Below, piece by piece: positions 38,196 to 47,466 of a DNA stretch of 64,000 nucleotides. Position numbers and translations under genes: made by a program. Origin of the DNA: SAR86 cluster bacterium. GTDB lineage: Bacteria; Pseudomonadota; Gammaproteobacteria; Magnimaribacterales; TMED112. A model generated the notes under the pieces. The model made no database searches, had not been told where the DNA came from, and saw nothing but the letters and a program-made list of their open reading frames with translations. The DNA lies in the NCBI GenBank assembly GCA_023703555.1, contig CP097968.1, positions 393,451 to 457,450 on the forward strand. Direction: 5' to 3'. Positions within the stretch are counted from its first letter, which is position 1, and every line of letters begins with the position of its first letter.

Positions 38196-38809
38196 ATATA
38201 AAATCCTATACTAAGTCCAATAAGAACTATACAGATTGAACTTAGTCTTGTAACAATATTTTGAACTTCAGCACGGAGAAAGTATTCCCCTCCAAAAGAC
38301 AAACTTATTGTCAAGAATGTAAACCAAAGTGCAGTTGCACCAAAGAAGTAAAAGGAGATTAATATCTGAAATATAATACTAATTTTCCCTATTAATCCTC
38401 CAAAAAGAGCTGCAAAAAAAATAAACGCCTTAACATTTAAAATATTTACCATTAATCCCCCGGCAAAACTTCTCCAAAAATTTAACTTTTCAAGTCCCTT
38501 TTTAGTGGTGGAATCAGCTTTTTTTGTTGAACCAAAAAGACCACTTACCCCCAGATAAACAAGATATACAGCTCCCAATGTACCAATGAAAAGATAGAGT
38601 TTTGGAAAAAGTTCATAAAGCACAGAAAGGCCAAGAATACTAAATAAACATTGAAGAAAGACTCCAAAACCTATGCCAAGTGACGCTATAACTGAATTTT
38701 TTACACCCTTTTCAAAGAAATTTCTAATTGTATAGAAGAAATCAGGTCCAGGAGAAATAACTGCGACAAGATGGGCAAAAGCAAGACTCAAGAAAAGGGT
38801 TATGCTCAT
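38186..38809 (-). CDS. LysE-family amino-acid exporter
   Basis: A 207-residue inner-membrane protein with about six helices. It has the LysE/RhtB signature near the N-terminus (AVISPGPDFFYTIRN followed by GVKNSVIASLGIGFGVF) and the LVYLGVSGLFG and NVLNVKAFIFFAALFGG-type segments (here VNILNVKAFIFF). It should export amino acids or their derivatives. The ATG overlaps the murB end by 4 bases. Confidence 0.9.
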   Translation of the reverse strand: MSITLFLSLAFAHLVAVISPGPDFFYTIRNFFEKGVKNSVIASLGIGFGVFLQCLFSILGLSVLYELFPKLYLFIGTLGAVYLVYLGVSGLFGSTKKADSTTKKGLEKLNFWRSFAGGLMVNILNVKAFIFFAALFGGLIGKISIIFQILISFYFFGATALWFTFLTISLSFGGEYFLRAEVQNIVTRLSSICIVLIGLSIGFYIWI

Positions 38810-39792
38810 AAATAACTGGGCTCAGTTTCCAGAGAGATATTATATGTTTCCTTAATTATTCTTCTAATTTTGTTATCAAATTCATGTATGTCTTTAAATG
38901 AGCTAATGCCTCTATTTACAAGAACAAGACCATGGTTATTTGAAATTCCAACATTCGCAATACAAGATCCTTTAAAACCTAATGATTCAATTAGAGATGC
39001 AGCAGAAATCTTCCAATTGTTTCCATGTTGATACTTTTTTATTTTGTTTAGTGATCGAATTTTTATATATTTTTCGTTCGAAATAATTGGATTTTTATAG
39101 AAACTTCCAACATTAGGAAAACATTTGGGATCAGGTATTTTTTTAGATCTTATTTTTCTTATTTTATTTACAAGCTCATTTGCTGTAAGTAGCTTAGATT
39201 TCATTAGATTTTCATGGTTTAGGTTTGGGGTGAATGAAAGCTTTAATTTTAACTTAATGGAACTTATTACAAAATCTCTCATCTTTTTAAAAATACTATT
39301 CCTATAGCTAAAAGCACATTCTTTATTACTAAATTTCTTAATCTCATTTGATGGAAAACTAAAGAATTCAACCTCATCAATAAACTCTGATATTTCAACC
39401 CCATAAGCACCTATATTTTGTATTGGGGCAGCTCCAGCAGAACCTGGTATCCCAGCTAAATTTTCAAGGCCATAGAACTGGTTCTCTATACAAAAGTCTA
39501 TGAGATTTTCCCAATTTACACCTGAATCTACTTTAATTTCCACAGTCTCCCTTGTTTTGTTTATAACCTCAATTTTTTTACCAGAATGTTTAAGCACTAG
39601 ACCATTGAATTTACGGGGGAAAATTGAATTTGTTCCATCACCAATAACGTAAATTTTAATACTTTGAAGAAAATAATTATTTCTTATAGATTTCAATTCA
39701 TCAGGCTTTGTAAACTCAATATAATTTTTTGCCACTGACCTAAGTTTAAGAGAGTTTTGTTCTGTGAGGTCTACATCAAAGTTATTTTCCAT
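38806..39792 (-). CDS. murB: UDP-N-acetylenolpyruvoylglucosamine reductase
   Basis: A 328-residue type I MurB. FAD-binding YVIGDGTNSIFP and LAGIPGSAGAAPIQNIGAYG motifs are clear; the catalytic serine is in NVGSFYKNP and the catalytic glutamate near the end in LETEPSYL. It makes UDP-MurNAc from UDP-GlcNAc-enolpyruvate. It is in an envelope cluster with kdsB and msbA-lpxK and overlaps kdsB by 11 bases. Confidence 0.96.
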   Translation of the reverse strand: MENNFDVDLTEQNSLKLRSVAKNYIEFTKPDELKSIRNNYFLQSIKIYVIGDGTNSIFPRKFNGLVLKHSGKKIEVINKTRETVEIKVDSGVNWENLIDFCIENQFYGLENLAGIPGSAGAAPIQNIGAYGVEISEFIDEVEFFSFPSNEIKKFSNKECAFSYRNSIFKKMRDFVISSIKLKLKLSFTPNLNHENLMKSKLLTANELVNKIRKIRSKKIPDPKCFPNVGSFYKNPIISNEKYIKIRSLNKIKKYQHGNNWKISAASLIESLGFKGSCIANVGISNNHGLVLVNRGISSFKDIHEFDNKIRRIIKETYNISLETEPSYL

Positions 39793-40498
39793 TTAAGTAT
39801 TCTTTAAACTTTTCAAGATCCTCGATAGTATCAATACCAAATGACTCACAATTATCTATCTCGAAAAGATTGATTTTAAAGCCATTCTCAATTGCTCGTA
39901 GTTGCTCAAGTTTTCTCTTAACCTCAAGGGGAGAGCTTTTTAGATCTGTAAAAACCTCTAAAAAACTTTTTGTATATGCATAAACGCCTACATGATGATA
40001 ATTTTTTTGGCCTTTAATCTCCTCTCTTGAGAAATCTATTGCGTAATTATGCTTGTCTAAGGCAACTTTAACTTTATTTCTGTCAGAAAGAAATCCATTT
40101 GAAGTGGGCAACTTACAAACACTTCCATAGTTGTGATTATTTACTTTAATATGTTCAGCAAAACTATCAATTGTTTGTGGCTCAAACATTGGTTCATCAC
40201 CTTGTACATTAATGATTATATCTTTTTGAGGGATAGTTGAATTCTGAACATATTCTGCAATTCTATCTGTTCCACTTTCATGTTCCGAAAGAGACATAAA
40301 TGCATTACCACCTCTTGAACTAATTAGTGCAAAGATCTCTTTGCTATCGGTCACAACTACGACTGACTTTGCTGAGGTTTTGATGCTGTTATCCCATGTT
40401 CTTTCAATAAGTGCCTTACCATCTATTCCAATTAACAGTTTTCTTTCTAGACGCGACGAATTCAACCTAGCAGGGATAACGATATGATAGTTAGACAT
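39782..40498 (-). CDS. kdsB: 3-deoxy-manno-octulosonate cytidylyltransferase
   Basis: A 238-residue nucleotidyltransferase. The N-terminal VIPARLNSSRLERKLL motif binds CTP, and NVQGDEPMFEP holds a metal-binding Asp. The C-terminal HHVGVYAYTKSFLEVF and LEQLRAIENGF segments match KdsB. It activates Kdo as CMP-Kdo for attachment to lipid A. It overlaps the msbA-lpxK fusion by 8 bases, so lipid A and Kdo steps are cotranslated. Confidence 0.96.
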   Translation of the reverse strand: MSNYHIVIPARLNSSRLERKLLIGIDGKALIERTWDNSIKTSAKSVVVVTDSKEIFALISSRGGNAFMSLSEHESGTDRIAEYVQNSTIPQKDIIINVQGDEPMFEPQTIDSFAEHIKVNNHNYGSVCKLPTSNGFLSDRNKVKVALDKHNYAIDFSREEIKGQKNYHHVGVYAYTKSFLEVFTDLKSSPLEVKRKLEQLRAIENGFKINLFEIDNCESFGIDTIEDLEKFKEYLNGK

Positions 40499-43226
40499 TT
40501 TTAATTTTTTCTACAATTTTCTTTGCAACATTTACGTTTGATTTTACTTTCATTCTTAAATACCACATTTCATAATTTGATGAAAAATCTTTGAGCCTCA
40601 TTGCGTCTTTTTCAGTTGTCACTAGAGGCCTTTTGTTATCAAAAATTAAATCTTCTTTTCTATAGATGTGGTGATCTCCAAAGATACGTTCATTGAATAT
40701 TAGTCCAATAGATTTTGCAGTATTAATGAAACGATTGGGATTAGCAATACCGCATATTAAATTGACTCGTTTATCAAAAGGGAACTCATCAAAATTATAA
40801 CTTTGACTTGTTCTCAAGTTCACCCATGATTCTGGTTCAAGCTCAAAGAAGTTCCCCCCTTTCTTCCTTCCAGACCAAAGGAACATATCAACACTATTTT
40901 TTCTGCTAATGCTGTCCCTTAGAGGACCAGCTGGTAAAAAGAGTTTATTTCCGAAATTGTTCTCTGAATCCTCAAGAACAATCTCATAATCTCTTCTCAT
41001 TGAATGATGTTGCAAACCATCATCTGAAATAACAATATCACAATTTGTTTTTTCATTAATATATGAAAGTCCACGTGATCTATTTCTGTCGACAACAACC
41101 GTAAATCCACGTTCATAATGAAGAAGGGCCTCATCCCCTACTTCTTTAGCGTTTGATTGATCGTTTAGTAATTTCGTTCCAGAATAATTTCCTTTGTAAC
41201 CTCTCATTATAATACCAGGGGTAAATCCTAAATTTTTTAGGTCTAAAGCTAGCTGAGAGGTAAAGGGGGTTTTACCATTTCCACCGACAGTTAAATTTCC
41301 AACGACAACAACAGGCAGCTCATCAGGCTGAGATTTTTTTGGTTTAAAAAAATTATTTTTGATAAAACTGTTGAACCAGTAAAAAAAGCTTATTGGTATT
41401 AAAGCAATATTTCCAAAACCCAACTTTGTAAAAAAGTTTTTACTTTGAGGTTCTATATGACTTGGAGACTTAATGATCTCAACTACTGGTTTTTCCTGTT
41501 CCAGGATTTCAGGCCTTCCTTGAAGAACATTATAAAGCCCCTCTTCTTTCAGAAGCTCTTCGTGCGTTCCTGATTGAGTTATCTCCCCATTTTCAAGTAC
41601 AAAAATTTTATCTGCTTTTTCTACAGTGCTTAATCTGTGTGCAATTATAAAGGTTGTCTTATTTTTAGCAGCATTTTGTATAGCAGTCTGGATTTCTTTT
41701 TCAGATTCATTATCAAGTGCCGAAGTTGCTTCATCAAAGATTAATATTGAAGAATTCTTTAGAAAAGCTCTAGCAATGGCAATTCTTTGTTTTTCTCCAC
41801 CCGATAAAAGAATTCCGTCATCTCCTAGATAAGTATCAAAACCATCTGGTAGCTTATTTATAAAATCAAGAGCATGTGCCTCTTTTGCTGCCCTTATAAT
41901 AGCCTCATCAGTTACCTCTTTAATTCCGTATGAGATATTATTTCTCACAGTATCATTGAAAAGTGTTGGGTCTTGAGATACATATGATATTGATTTTCTT
42001 AAATCAATTAGTTTTAGCTTCCTAATATCGTACCCATCAATTTTTATTGAGCCATCATAATCTTCATAAAATCTATTCATCAAATTTACAATTGTAGATT
42101 TGCCACTTCCCGATCTTCCAACGAGTGCTATTGTCTCCCCTTTATTTGCAGCAATAGATATATTTTTTAAAACAGAATTTTCGTTACCATCATAAGAGAA
42201 AGTAACATTTTCTATTGATACCTCACCAGTAATTTTATTTTTTAATTCAATACCACTTTCGTAATCCTCTGGTTGTTGGTCCATTGAAGCAAAAATGTCT
42301 TCAGCTGCAGCTAAACCTCGTTGTATAACTGCATTTAGACTCGATAGCTGTCTTATTGGCCTTGCCATAAGCCCAGCTGCTGTAAAAAAAGCTACAAACG
42401 ATTCAGAGGGTAAATTTAGTTCAGTTAGATTGCTTAGTGCAAGATAACTCATCAGAGCTAATGCAAAAGCTACAAATATTTGTATGAGTGGAGTGGCTAG
42501 ATTAGAAGTGCTTTCCATCTTCAAGTTTTGCTTTAAGTTTTCATCATTTGATTTTTTAAACCTCTCCTCTTCCACATTTTCACTGCTATAAGACTTAATT
42601 TCTCTTGCTCCACTAGCTATTTCGTCGCTTATTTGTGTAACAATGCCCATAGCGTTTTGGATTCTTTTCGCAACTCGCCTTAGTCTCTTTCCTGCTACAG
42701 AAACAATTAATGCAATAAATGGAGTGATAATTAATATAACTATTGTAAGTTTCCAGCTTAGGTATAAAAGATATCCAAAAAGGCCAATTAAAAGAAAACC
42801 TTCTTTTGCAAGGATCTTCAATGCATTTGTTGCAGCTCCAGTAATTTGATTTGTTGTAAAAATTATTCTGTTAACAATTTCGCCTTTCGATGCTTGATCA
42901 AAGAAACTTATTGGTTGGTAAAGAAGGCTTTTAATTAAATCTTCACGTAAATCATGTACTACCTTTAAACCAATATTTGACATAAAAAAGTTTCCAATAT
43001 AAAAACCTATTCCCCTCATCACAGCTATAAACATTAGCAATGTTGCAAGATTAAATGGATTGAAAGCATTAGTTGGAGAATTTATAAAACCTATGACTTG
43101 TTTTAACCACTCAACAGCGAAAATATCCGCTGCAGCAAACAGGAAGAAGCCCGATATACTCAGTATAAATAAACCTTTGTACCGGAAAGTATAATTTAAG
43201 ATTCTTTGGTACAGATTAAGCTTCAC
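40491..43226 (-). CDS. Fusion of lipid A flippase MsbA and tetraacyldisaccharide 4'-kinase LpxK
   Basis: One 911-codon frame with no internal stop. Residues 1-575 are MsbA: six membrane helices to ~300, Walker A GRSGSGKS (370-377), LSGGE (474-478) and FDEATSALD with catalytic E499. Residues 576-605 are a linker. Residues ~606-911 are a full LpxK, with a membrane-proximal N-terminal helix (LIPISFFYWFNSFIKN), the P-loop GGNGKT (648-653), SDDGLQHH and FGDHHIY. MsbA flips lipid A across the inner membrane; LpxK adds its 4'-phosphate on the cytoplasmic face. A TTG at codon 602 (41423) could start a separate LpxK. The two genes are normally adjacent, not joined. Confidence 0.93.
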   Translation of the reverse strand: MKLNLYQRILNYTFRYKGLFILSISGFFLFAAADIFAVEWLKQVIGFINSPTNAFNPFNLATLLMFIAVMRGIGFYIGNFFMSNIGLKVVHDLREDLIKSLLYQPISFFDQASKGEIVNRIIFTTNQITGAATNALKILAKEGFLLIGLFGYLLYLSWKLTIVILIITPFIALIVSVAGKRLRRVAKRIQNAMGIVTQISDEIASGAREIKSYSSENVEEERFKKSNDENLKQNLKMESTSNLATPLIQIFVAFALALMSYLALSNLTELNLPSESFVAFFTAAGLMARPIRQLSSLNAVIQRGLAAAEDIFASMDQQPEDYESGIELKNKITGEVSIENVTFSYDGNENSVLKNISIAANKGETIALVGRSGSGKSTIVNLMNRFYEDYDGSIKIDGYDIRKLKLIDLRKSISYVSQDPTLFNDTVRNNISYGIKEVTDEAIIRAAKEAHALDFINKLPDGFDTYLGDDGILLSGGEKQRIAIARAFLKNSSILIFDEATSALDNESEKEIQTAIQNAAKNKTTFIIAHRLSTVEKADKIFVLENGEITQSGTHEELLKEEGLYNVLQGRPEILEQEKPVVEIIKSPSHIEPQSKNFFTKLGFGNIALIPISFFYWFNSFIKNNFFKPKKSQPDELPVVVVGNLTVGGNGKTPFTSQLALDLKNLGFTPGIIMRGYKGNYSGTKLLNDQSNAKEVGDEALLHYERGFTVVVDRNRSRGLSYINEKTNCDIVISDDGLQHHSMRRDYEIVLEDSENNFGNKLFLPAGPLRDSISRKNSVDMFLWSGRKKGGNFFELEPESWVNLRTSQSYNFDEFPFDKRVNLICGIANPNRFINTAKSIGLIFNERIFGDHHIYRKEDLIFDNKRPLVTTEKDAMRLKDFSSNYEMWYLRMKVKSNVNVAKKIVEKIKNV

Positions 43227-43854
43227 TTGTAATCCTTAGAGTATAGTCAGCTTTATTAGCGAATGCTTCGTCGTGAGTAGCGAAAATCAATAAAGATTTA
43301 TTTTGTTTTGCATGCTCAAGTAAAAATTCTTGTATTTGAAGACTATTTTCTTGATCTAAGTTTCCTGTTGGCTCATCCAGAAGCAAAATAGGTGGTTTTG
43401 AGCATACAGCTCTAGCAATTGCTGCTCTTTGTTTTTCACCTCCAGATAAATTTCTTGGATAATTATCTGATTTAGCTGATATACCTAATTCCTCAAATAA
43501 ACTATCTAAAGCTTTAATCTCCTTACCAAAATTCGCTGCTAAGCAGTTCTCTTTTACTGTCAATCCCTCAAGTAAATAGTGAAATTGAAAACCAAAACCA
43601 AAGTATTTTTTCCTTAATTGATCAAGCGAGGTTTCATCAAGATTTTTTAATTCACTGTCATTAACTTTTATAGACCCATTTTCGAATTTATCTAAACCAC
43701 ACAACAAGTTTAATAGTGTAGTTTTGCCTGAACCAGATGGCCCTACTACGCTGTAAACCCTAGATCCCTCAAAGACATAGCTAAAATTATTAAATACTTT
43801 GGTTTTTTTTTCAGCTTCAAAGTAGGCTTTATTTAGTTTCGAAATAGTAATCAT
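43216..43854 (-). CDS. lolD: Lipoprotein-releasing ABC transporter ATPase LolD
   Basis: A 212-residue ATPase of the MacB/LolD type: Walker A GPSGSGKT, Q-loop FGFQFHYLLEGLTVKEN with the LolD-type hydrophobic run after Gln, signature LSGGEKQR and Walker B LLLDEPTGNLD. It powers release of outer-membrane lipoproteins to LolA. It lies 2 bases after the only permease gene in the cluster and overlaps the msbA-lpxK start by 11 bases. Confidence 0.92.
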   Translation of the reverse strand: MITISKLNKAYFEAEKKTKVFNNFSYVFEGSRVYSVVGPSGSGKTTLLNLLCGLDKFENGSIKVNDSELKNLDETSLDQLRKKYFGFGFQFHYLLEGLTVKENCLAANFGKEIKALDSLFEELGISAKSDNYPRNLSGGEKQRAAIARAVCSKPPILLLDEPTGNLDQENSLQIQEFLLEHAKQNKSLLIFATHDEAFANKADYTLRITSEA

Positions 43855-43856
43855 TT

Positions 43857-45068
43857 CTATCTAATTACTTGACCTGGTTTGGTGCTAGCCCCTTTAAGCG
43901 CTGGGAATAGTCCAAAAAATACAATCAGCACTAAAGCACATACATTTACAATTAAAACCTGTAGAGGGTTAATGATTGATGGGAAGTAATCTACATAGTA
44001 AACACTCATCATTGAGATCCCAAAGACAGAAGAGAGGATTTGAAAGAATTCTGTTATATTTGATGAGAATAGTACCCCAAGAAGATTCCCAAGCAATATT
44101 CCAACTATCCCTAAAATAAAGACCATTCCTAAAAAGATTTGTAGGATATTATTTTTTGAGTATCCCATTGTTCTTAATATCGCAATTTCTCTCCTTTTGT
44201 CTGAGACAAACATATTTATAGACATCATCATGCTAAATATTGCTGTTAGAAGTATTAACCCCATCAGAAGTGAGACCATAATTTTTTCCAACTGTGTTGC
44301 TCTGAAAAGCCCACCATATTTTTCTTTCCAAGTTGTGGTTTTGATGTAAAAATCAGAATTTATTATTTCCTTTAAATCTTTGACAGTATCATCAACTCTA
44401 AAAACATCTTTAAGCTTAACTTCAATTCCCTGTCCATATTCTTTCATAAATAACTTTCGGAACGACTTCTTACCAATGAGAACATAGTTTTGATCAATTT
44501 CAGATCCAACGGAAAATGTACCAGAGACATTGAAAACTACAAGTTTTGGTATATTTGTGAAGTTATTGATCTGATTTGCATTTATTACATTAACCCGCTC
44601 AGCAGGAAAGGATCCAAGGCTAAGAGAAAGGGAGTCACCAAGAATAGCATTTGTATTATCATCTAATGTTTTTAAACTACCATCTAGAATGTTTTCTGAA
44701 AAAATTGATATCTCTGTAGTATCAGTGCCTCTAAAGATTGCACCTAAAGTGTTTTGACCAGCGTTAATAACACCTTCACCCTCAAGATATTCCTTAGCAA
44801 GTTCCACATTTGGATGGATTTCAATTAAATTTAAAATATTTTCAAAATCTTTAAAAGCGGTTGGTTGTTCAAAGACTATGTGAGGAATCGCACCAAGAAT
44901 CCTTTTTTTTAGTTCTTCTTGGAAACCATTCATTACAGACAAAACAATTATTATTACTGCAGTTCCTAGTGCAATTCCTAATGTCGTCAAAATTGTCATC
45001 ATGGATAAATTTCTTTTTCCAGATGTAAAAAGGTAGCTATAAGAAAGCTTATTAATGATATTGATCAA
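43857..45068 (-). CDS. Lipoprotein-releasing system permease, LolC/LolE (LolF-type)
   Basis: A 403-residue permease. The N-terminal helix and large periplasmic domain are followed by three C-terminal helices (FtsX-type, with DKRREIAILRTMGYSKNNILQIF as the coupling region). The N-terminus SYLFTSGKRNLSMMTILTTLGIALGTAVIIIVLSVMNGF is typical of LolC and LolE. Only one such gene is present next to lolD, so the transporter may be a LolDF-type homodimer rather than LolCDE; a second copy elsewhere cannot be excluded. It overlaps the aldehyde dehydrogenase gene by 4 bases. Confidence 0.9.
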   Translation of the reverse strand: MINIINKLSYSYLFTSGKRNLSMMTILTTLGIALGTAVIIIVLSVMNGFQEELKKRILGAIPHIVFEQPTAFKDFENILNLIEIHPNVELAKEYLEGEGVINAGQNTLGAIFRGTDTTEISIFSENILDGSLKTLDDNTNAILGDSLSLSLGSFPAERVNVINANQINNFTNIPKLVVFNVSGTFSVGSEIDQNYVLIGKKSFRKLFMKEYGQGIEVKLKDVFRVDDTVKDLKEIINSDFYIKTTTWKEKYGGLFRATQLEKIMVSLLMGLILLTAIFSMMMSINMFVSDKRREIAILRTMGYSKNNILQIFLGMVFILGIVGILLGNLLGVLFSSNITEFFQILSSVFGISMMSVYYVDYFPSIINPLQVLIVNVCALVLIVFFGLFPALKGASTKPGQVIR

Positions 45069-46459
45069 GGGATTTTTTTCATTATCTTGGATAATAATTC
45101 AAATCCTTTTCCTCTTGGGGGCCTTAGAAAAGAGAAAATTTTATCAAATTTTGTTTGGTAATAAACTCCCCTTAAGTTTGAAAAGTTCAAGAAACCTTCG
45201 TATCCATGATAATGACCGTAGCCAGAAGCACCAACTCCTCCAAAAGGCAGCTGTGCTTGCATAAGATGAAACATCACATCATTAACAGTAACACCACCAG
45301 AACGCGTATTATTAATAACAAATTCTTGTTCTTTTTTACTGTCTCCAAAGAAGTAGAGCCCAAGAGGATGGTCATGACAATTTATATAATCAACTGCCTC
45401 TGACAAATGATCATATGACATAACAGGAAGTAGTGGACCAAAAATTTCATTTCTCATTACATCCATTTGATCATTCACATTAAACAGAACTTTTGTCGAG
45501 AGGGTATGATTTTTATCTGAATCAAGATCTCCAAGACTCTCAATTCTAGCTCCCTTGCTTTTAGCATCCTCTAAGTAATCAATCATTCGTTTATAGTGGC
45601 TTTGATTTACCATCGAGGTATAGTCACTAGCATTTTCTTTTGGATAAAATTTTGAAAAAGTCTCTCGCAGTAGACCTAGAAATTTATCTTCTAATCCCCG
45701 CTTAATAAAAACATAGTCTGGTGATAAGCAAATTTGTCCTGAGTTTAGTGTCTTTACAAACATTATTCTTTCAGCTGCTTGTTTCAAATTCACATCATCT
45801 GAAATGATTGTTGGGCTTTTTCCACCTAACTCCATCGTAGTGGGTACAAGGTTTTCGGCTGTTTTCGAAAGTACTTTTTTACCGACCCTGCCGCTTCCAG
45901 TGTAAAGAAGGTGGTCAAAAGGTAAGCTTGAAAATTGTTCTCCAATATCTGGGCCACCTATTACTACAGCAAATTCACTTTTATCAAAATACTTTTCTAC
46001 TGCACTCTTAATTAGATTTGCAGTATTTGGAGTAAACTCTGACGGTTTTGCAATGATTCTGTTACCTGCAGCAAATATTGACGCTGCAGGGTAAAAAACC
46101 ATACCAACAGGAAAATTCCATGGTGCAATGACCCCTACACTGCCTAATGGAGAAGGCAGCATATATGATCGTGCACCTAGAGTATCAGCCATGAATGAAG
46201 AGGATCTTCTTTGAGGCTTCATCCACTTCTTTAGGTTCTTAATACTGAAATTTAAATTTCTGATTGTCTGAGAAATTTCAGAAGTAATTATTTCAGTTCT
46301 AGAACGATTTTGAAAATCTTGGTTTAGAGCTTCAATAATTTGCTCGTCATGAGTCTCAATCAAGGCAATACATCTTTTTAAGACATCTACTCTGTCGTTG
46401 TAGCTTGGAATGCCATTCTTAACAAATTCAGTTTTTTGTAACTCTAACAAATCTTTCAT
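45065..46459 (-). CDS. Aldehyde dehydrogenase (coniferyl-aldehyde-dehydrogenase-like)
   Basis: A 464-residue NAD(P)-dependent aldehyde dehydrogenase of the short, class-3-like group. The catalytic residues are E210 in METELGGKSP-type motif (ELGGKSP) and C244 in NSGQICLSPDYV; the cofactor segments IAPWNFPV and YTGSGRVGKKV are present. The C-terminal hydrophobic/basic tail (SFLRPPRGKGFELLSKIMKKI) may touch the membrane, as in fatty aldehyde dehydrogenases. It resembles enzymes named coniferyl aldehyde dehydrogenase; the substrate could equally be a fatty or lipid-derived aldehyde. It is placed between hemH and the Lol permease with 4-base overlaps on both sides. Confidence 0.88.
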   Translation of the reverse strand: MKDLLELQKTEFVKNGIPSYNDRVDVLKRCIALIETHDEQIIEALNQDFQNRSRTEIITSEISQTIRNLNFSIKNLKKWMKPQRRSSSFMADTLGARSYMLPSPLGSVGVIAPWNFPVGMVFYPAASIFAAGNRIIAKPSEFTPNTANLIKSAVEKYFDKSEFAVVIGGPDIGEQFSSLPFDHLLYTGSGRVGKKVLSKTAENLVPTTMELGGKSPTIISDDVNLKQAAERIMFVKTLNSGQICLSPDYVFIKRGLEDKFLGLLRETFSKFYPKENASDYTSMVNQSHYKRMIDYLEDAKSKGARIESLGDLDSDKNHTLSTKVLFNVNDQMDVMRNEIFGPLLPVMSYDHLSEAVDYINCHDHPLGLYFFGDSKKEQEFVINNTRSGGVTVNDVMFHLMQAQLPFGGVGASGYGHYHGYEGFLNFSNLRGVYYQTKFDKIFSFLRPPRGKGFELLSKIMKKIP

Positions 46460-47466
46460 CTAGCACTCTGTACCAATTCTACTATACATTCTACCCATTT
46501 ATCACTTGAATTTAGTGAGGGGACATAGTCAAGTTTTTGACCTCCATGATTCTTGAAAAGTTCATCATATTCATCCCCTATTTCAATTATTGTCTCAAGA
46601 CAGTCACCCGTAAATGAAGGAGATACCACTAAAATCTTTTTCGCTCCCGATTTTCCAAGTTGTTCTATAACTTTATCGCTAAAGGGTTCAACCCACTTAG
46701 AATCCAATCTAGATTGAAATGAAGTTGTGACTTTAGAACTTTCAAGTTTTAGTTTCTTCATTAATAGTTTTGTTGTCTCATAGCAAGTTGCTTTATAACA
46801 GTGATGATTATCACCTGTAACACCTTGTTCACAAATCCTATCACTGCACTTCCCTTCACTATAGACACTGTCCAACTGACTCACAGGAAGACCATGATAA
46901 CTAAAAATTACCTGGTCATATTCAGACATTTCAAATTGATTGATATTGTCAACGAAAGCATCTAAATACATTTCATTATCATAAAATTGATCGATAGTTC
47001 TAATGCTTGGAATTACTTCCCATTTTGAAATAATTTTAAGTGACTCCTCGATAAATGAACCATGTGTTGCGGATGAGTATTGTGGAAAAACAGGAAGAAG
47101 AACAATTTCGTCATACCCTTTTTGCTCAATAATTTTAAGTTGATTTTTAATTGATGGATTTTGATACCTCATTGCATAAAAAACATCGTGTGTATTTTTC
47201 ATTTGCTTCGCTACTTTTTCTGTGAGGTCTTCCATATGATACTTGAGAGGGGAACCACGATCTGTCCAAACTTGTTTATAAGCTTTAGATGATGAGTAAG
47301 ATCTAAATGGAACAATAATTAAATTCACAAGGATGAATCTTAGTATCGCTGGTATATTAACTATCCTTCTATCACCAAGAAATTGACTTAAATATCTTGC
47401 AACACTAAAAAAACTGGCCTTATCAGGCGTACCTAAACTAATTAAAAGTAGTGCTTTATTATTCAT
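46456..47466 (-). CDS. hemH: Ferrochelatase with internal cysteine cluster
   Basis: A 336-residue HemH that inserts Fe2+ into protoporphyrin IX. The active site histidine is in SYHGLP (H191); the acidic FTGDCLETIIEIGDEY segment and LGDRRIVNIP are typical. Between them lie four cysteines, C207, C212, C223 and C228 (C-x4-C-x10-C-x4-C), where E. coli-type enzymes have none. Internal cysteine sets of this kind bind a 2Fe-2S cluster in some bacterial ferrochelatases. It overlaps the MFS gene by 8 bases and the aldehyde dehydrogenase by 4. Confidence 0.95.
   Translation of the reverse strand: MNNKALLLISLGTPDKASFFSVARYLSQFLGDRRIVNIPAILRFILVNLIIVPFRSYSSSKAYKQVWTDRGSPLKYHMEDLTEKVAKQMKNTHDVFYAMRYQNPSIKNQLKIIEQKGYDEIVLLPVFPQYSSATHGSFIEESLKIISKWEVIPSIRTIDQFYDNEMYLDAFVDNINQFEMSEYDQVIFSYHGLPVSQLDSVYSEGKCSDRICEQGVTGDNHHCYKATCYETTKLLMKKLKLESSKVTTSFQSRLDSKWVEPFSDKVIEQLGKSGAKKILVVSPSFTGDCLETIIEIGDEYDELFKNHGGQKLDYVPSLNSSDKWVECIVELVQSAR

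Noticed and set aside
41421-41423. Splitting msbA and lpxK at an internal TTG
   Set aside because: No stop codon ends MsbA before it, there is no ribosome binding site, and the frame is continuous, so the fusion is the simpler reading.
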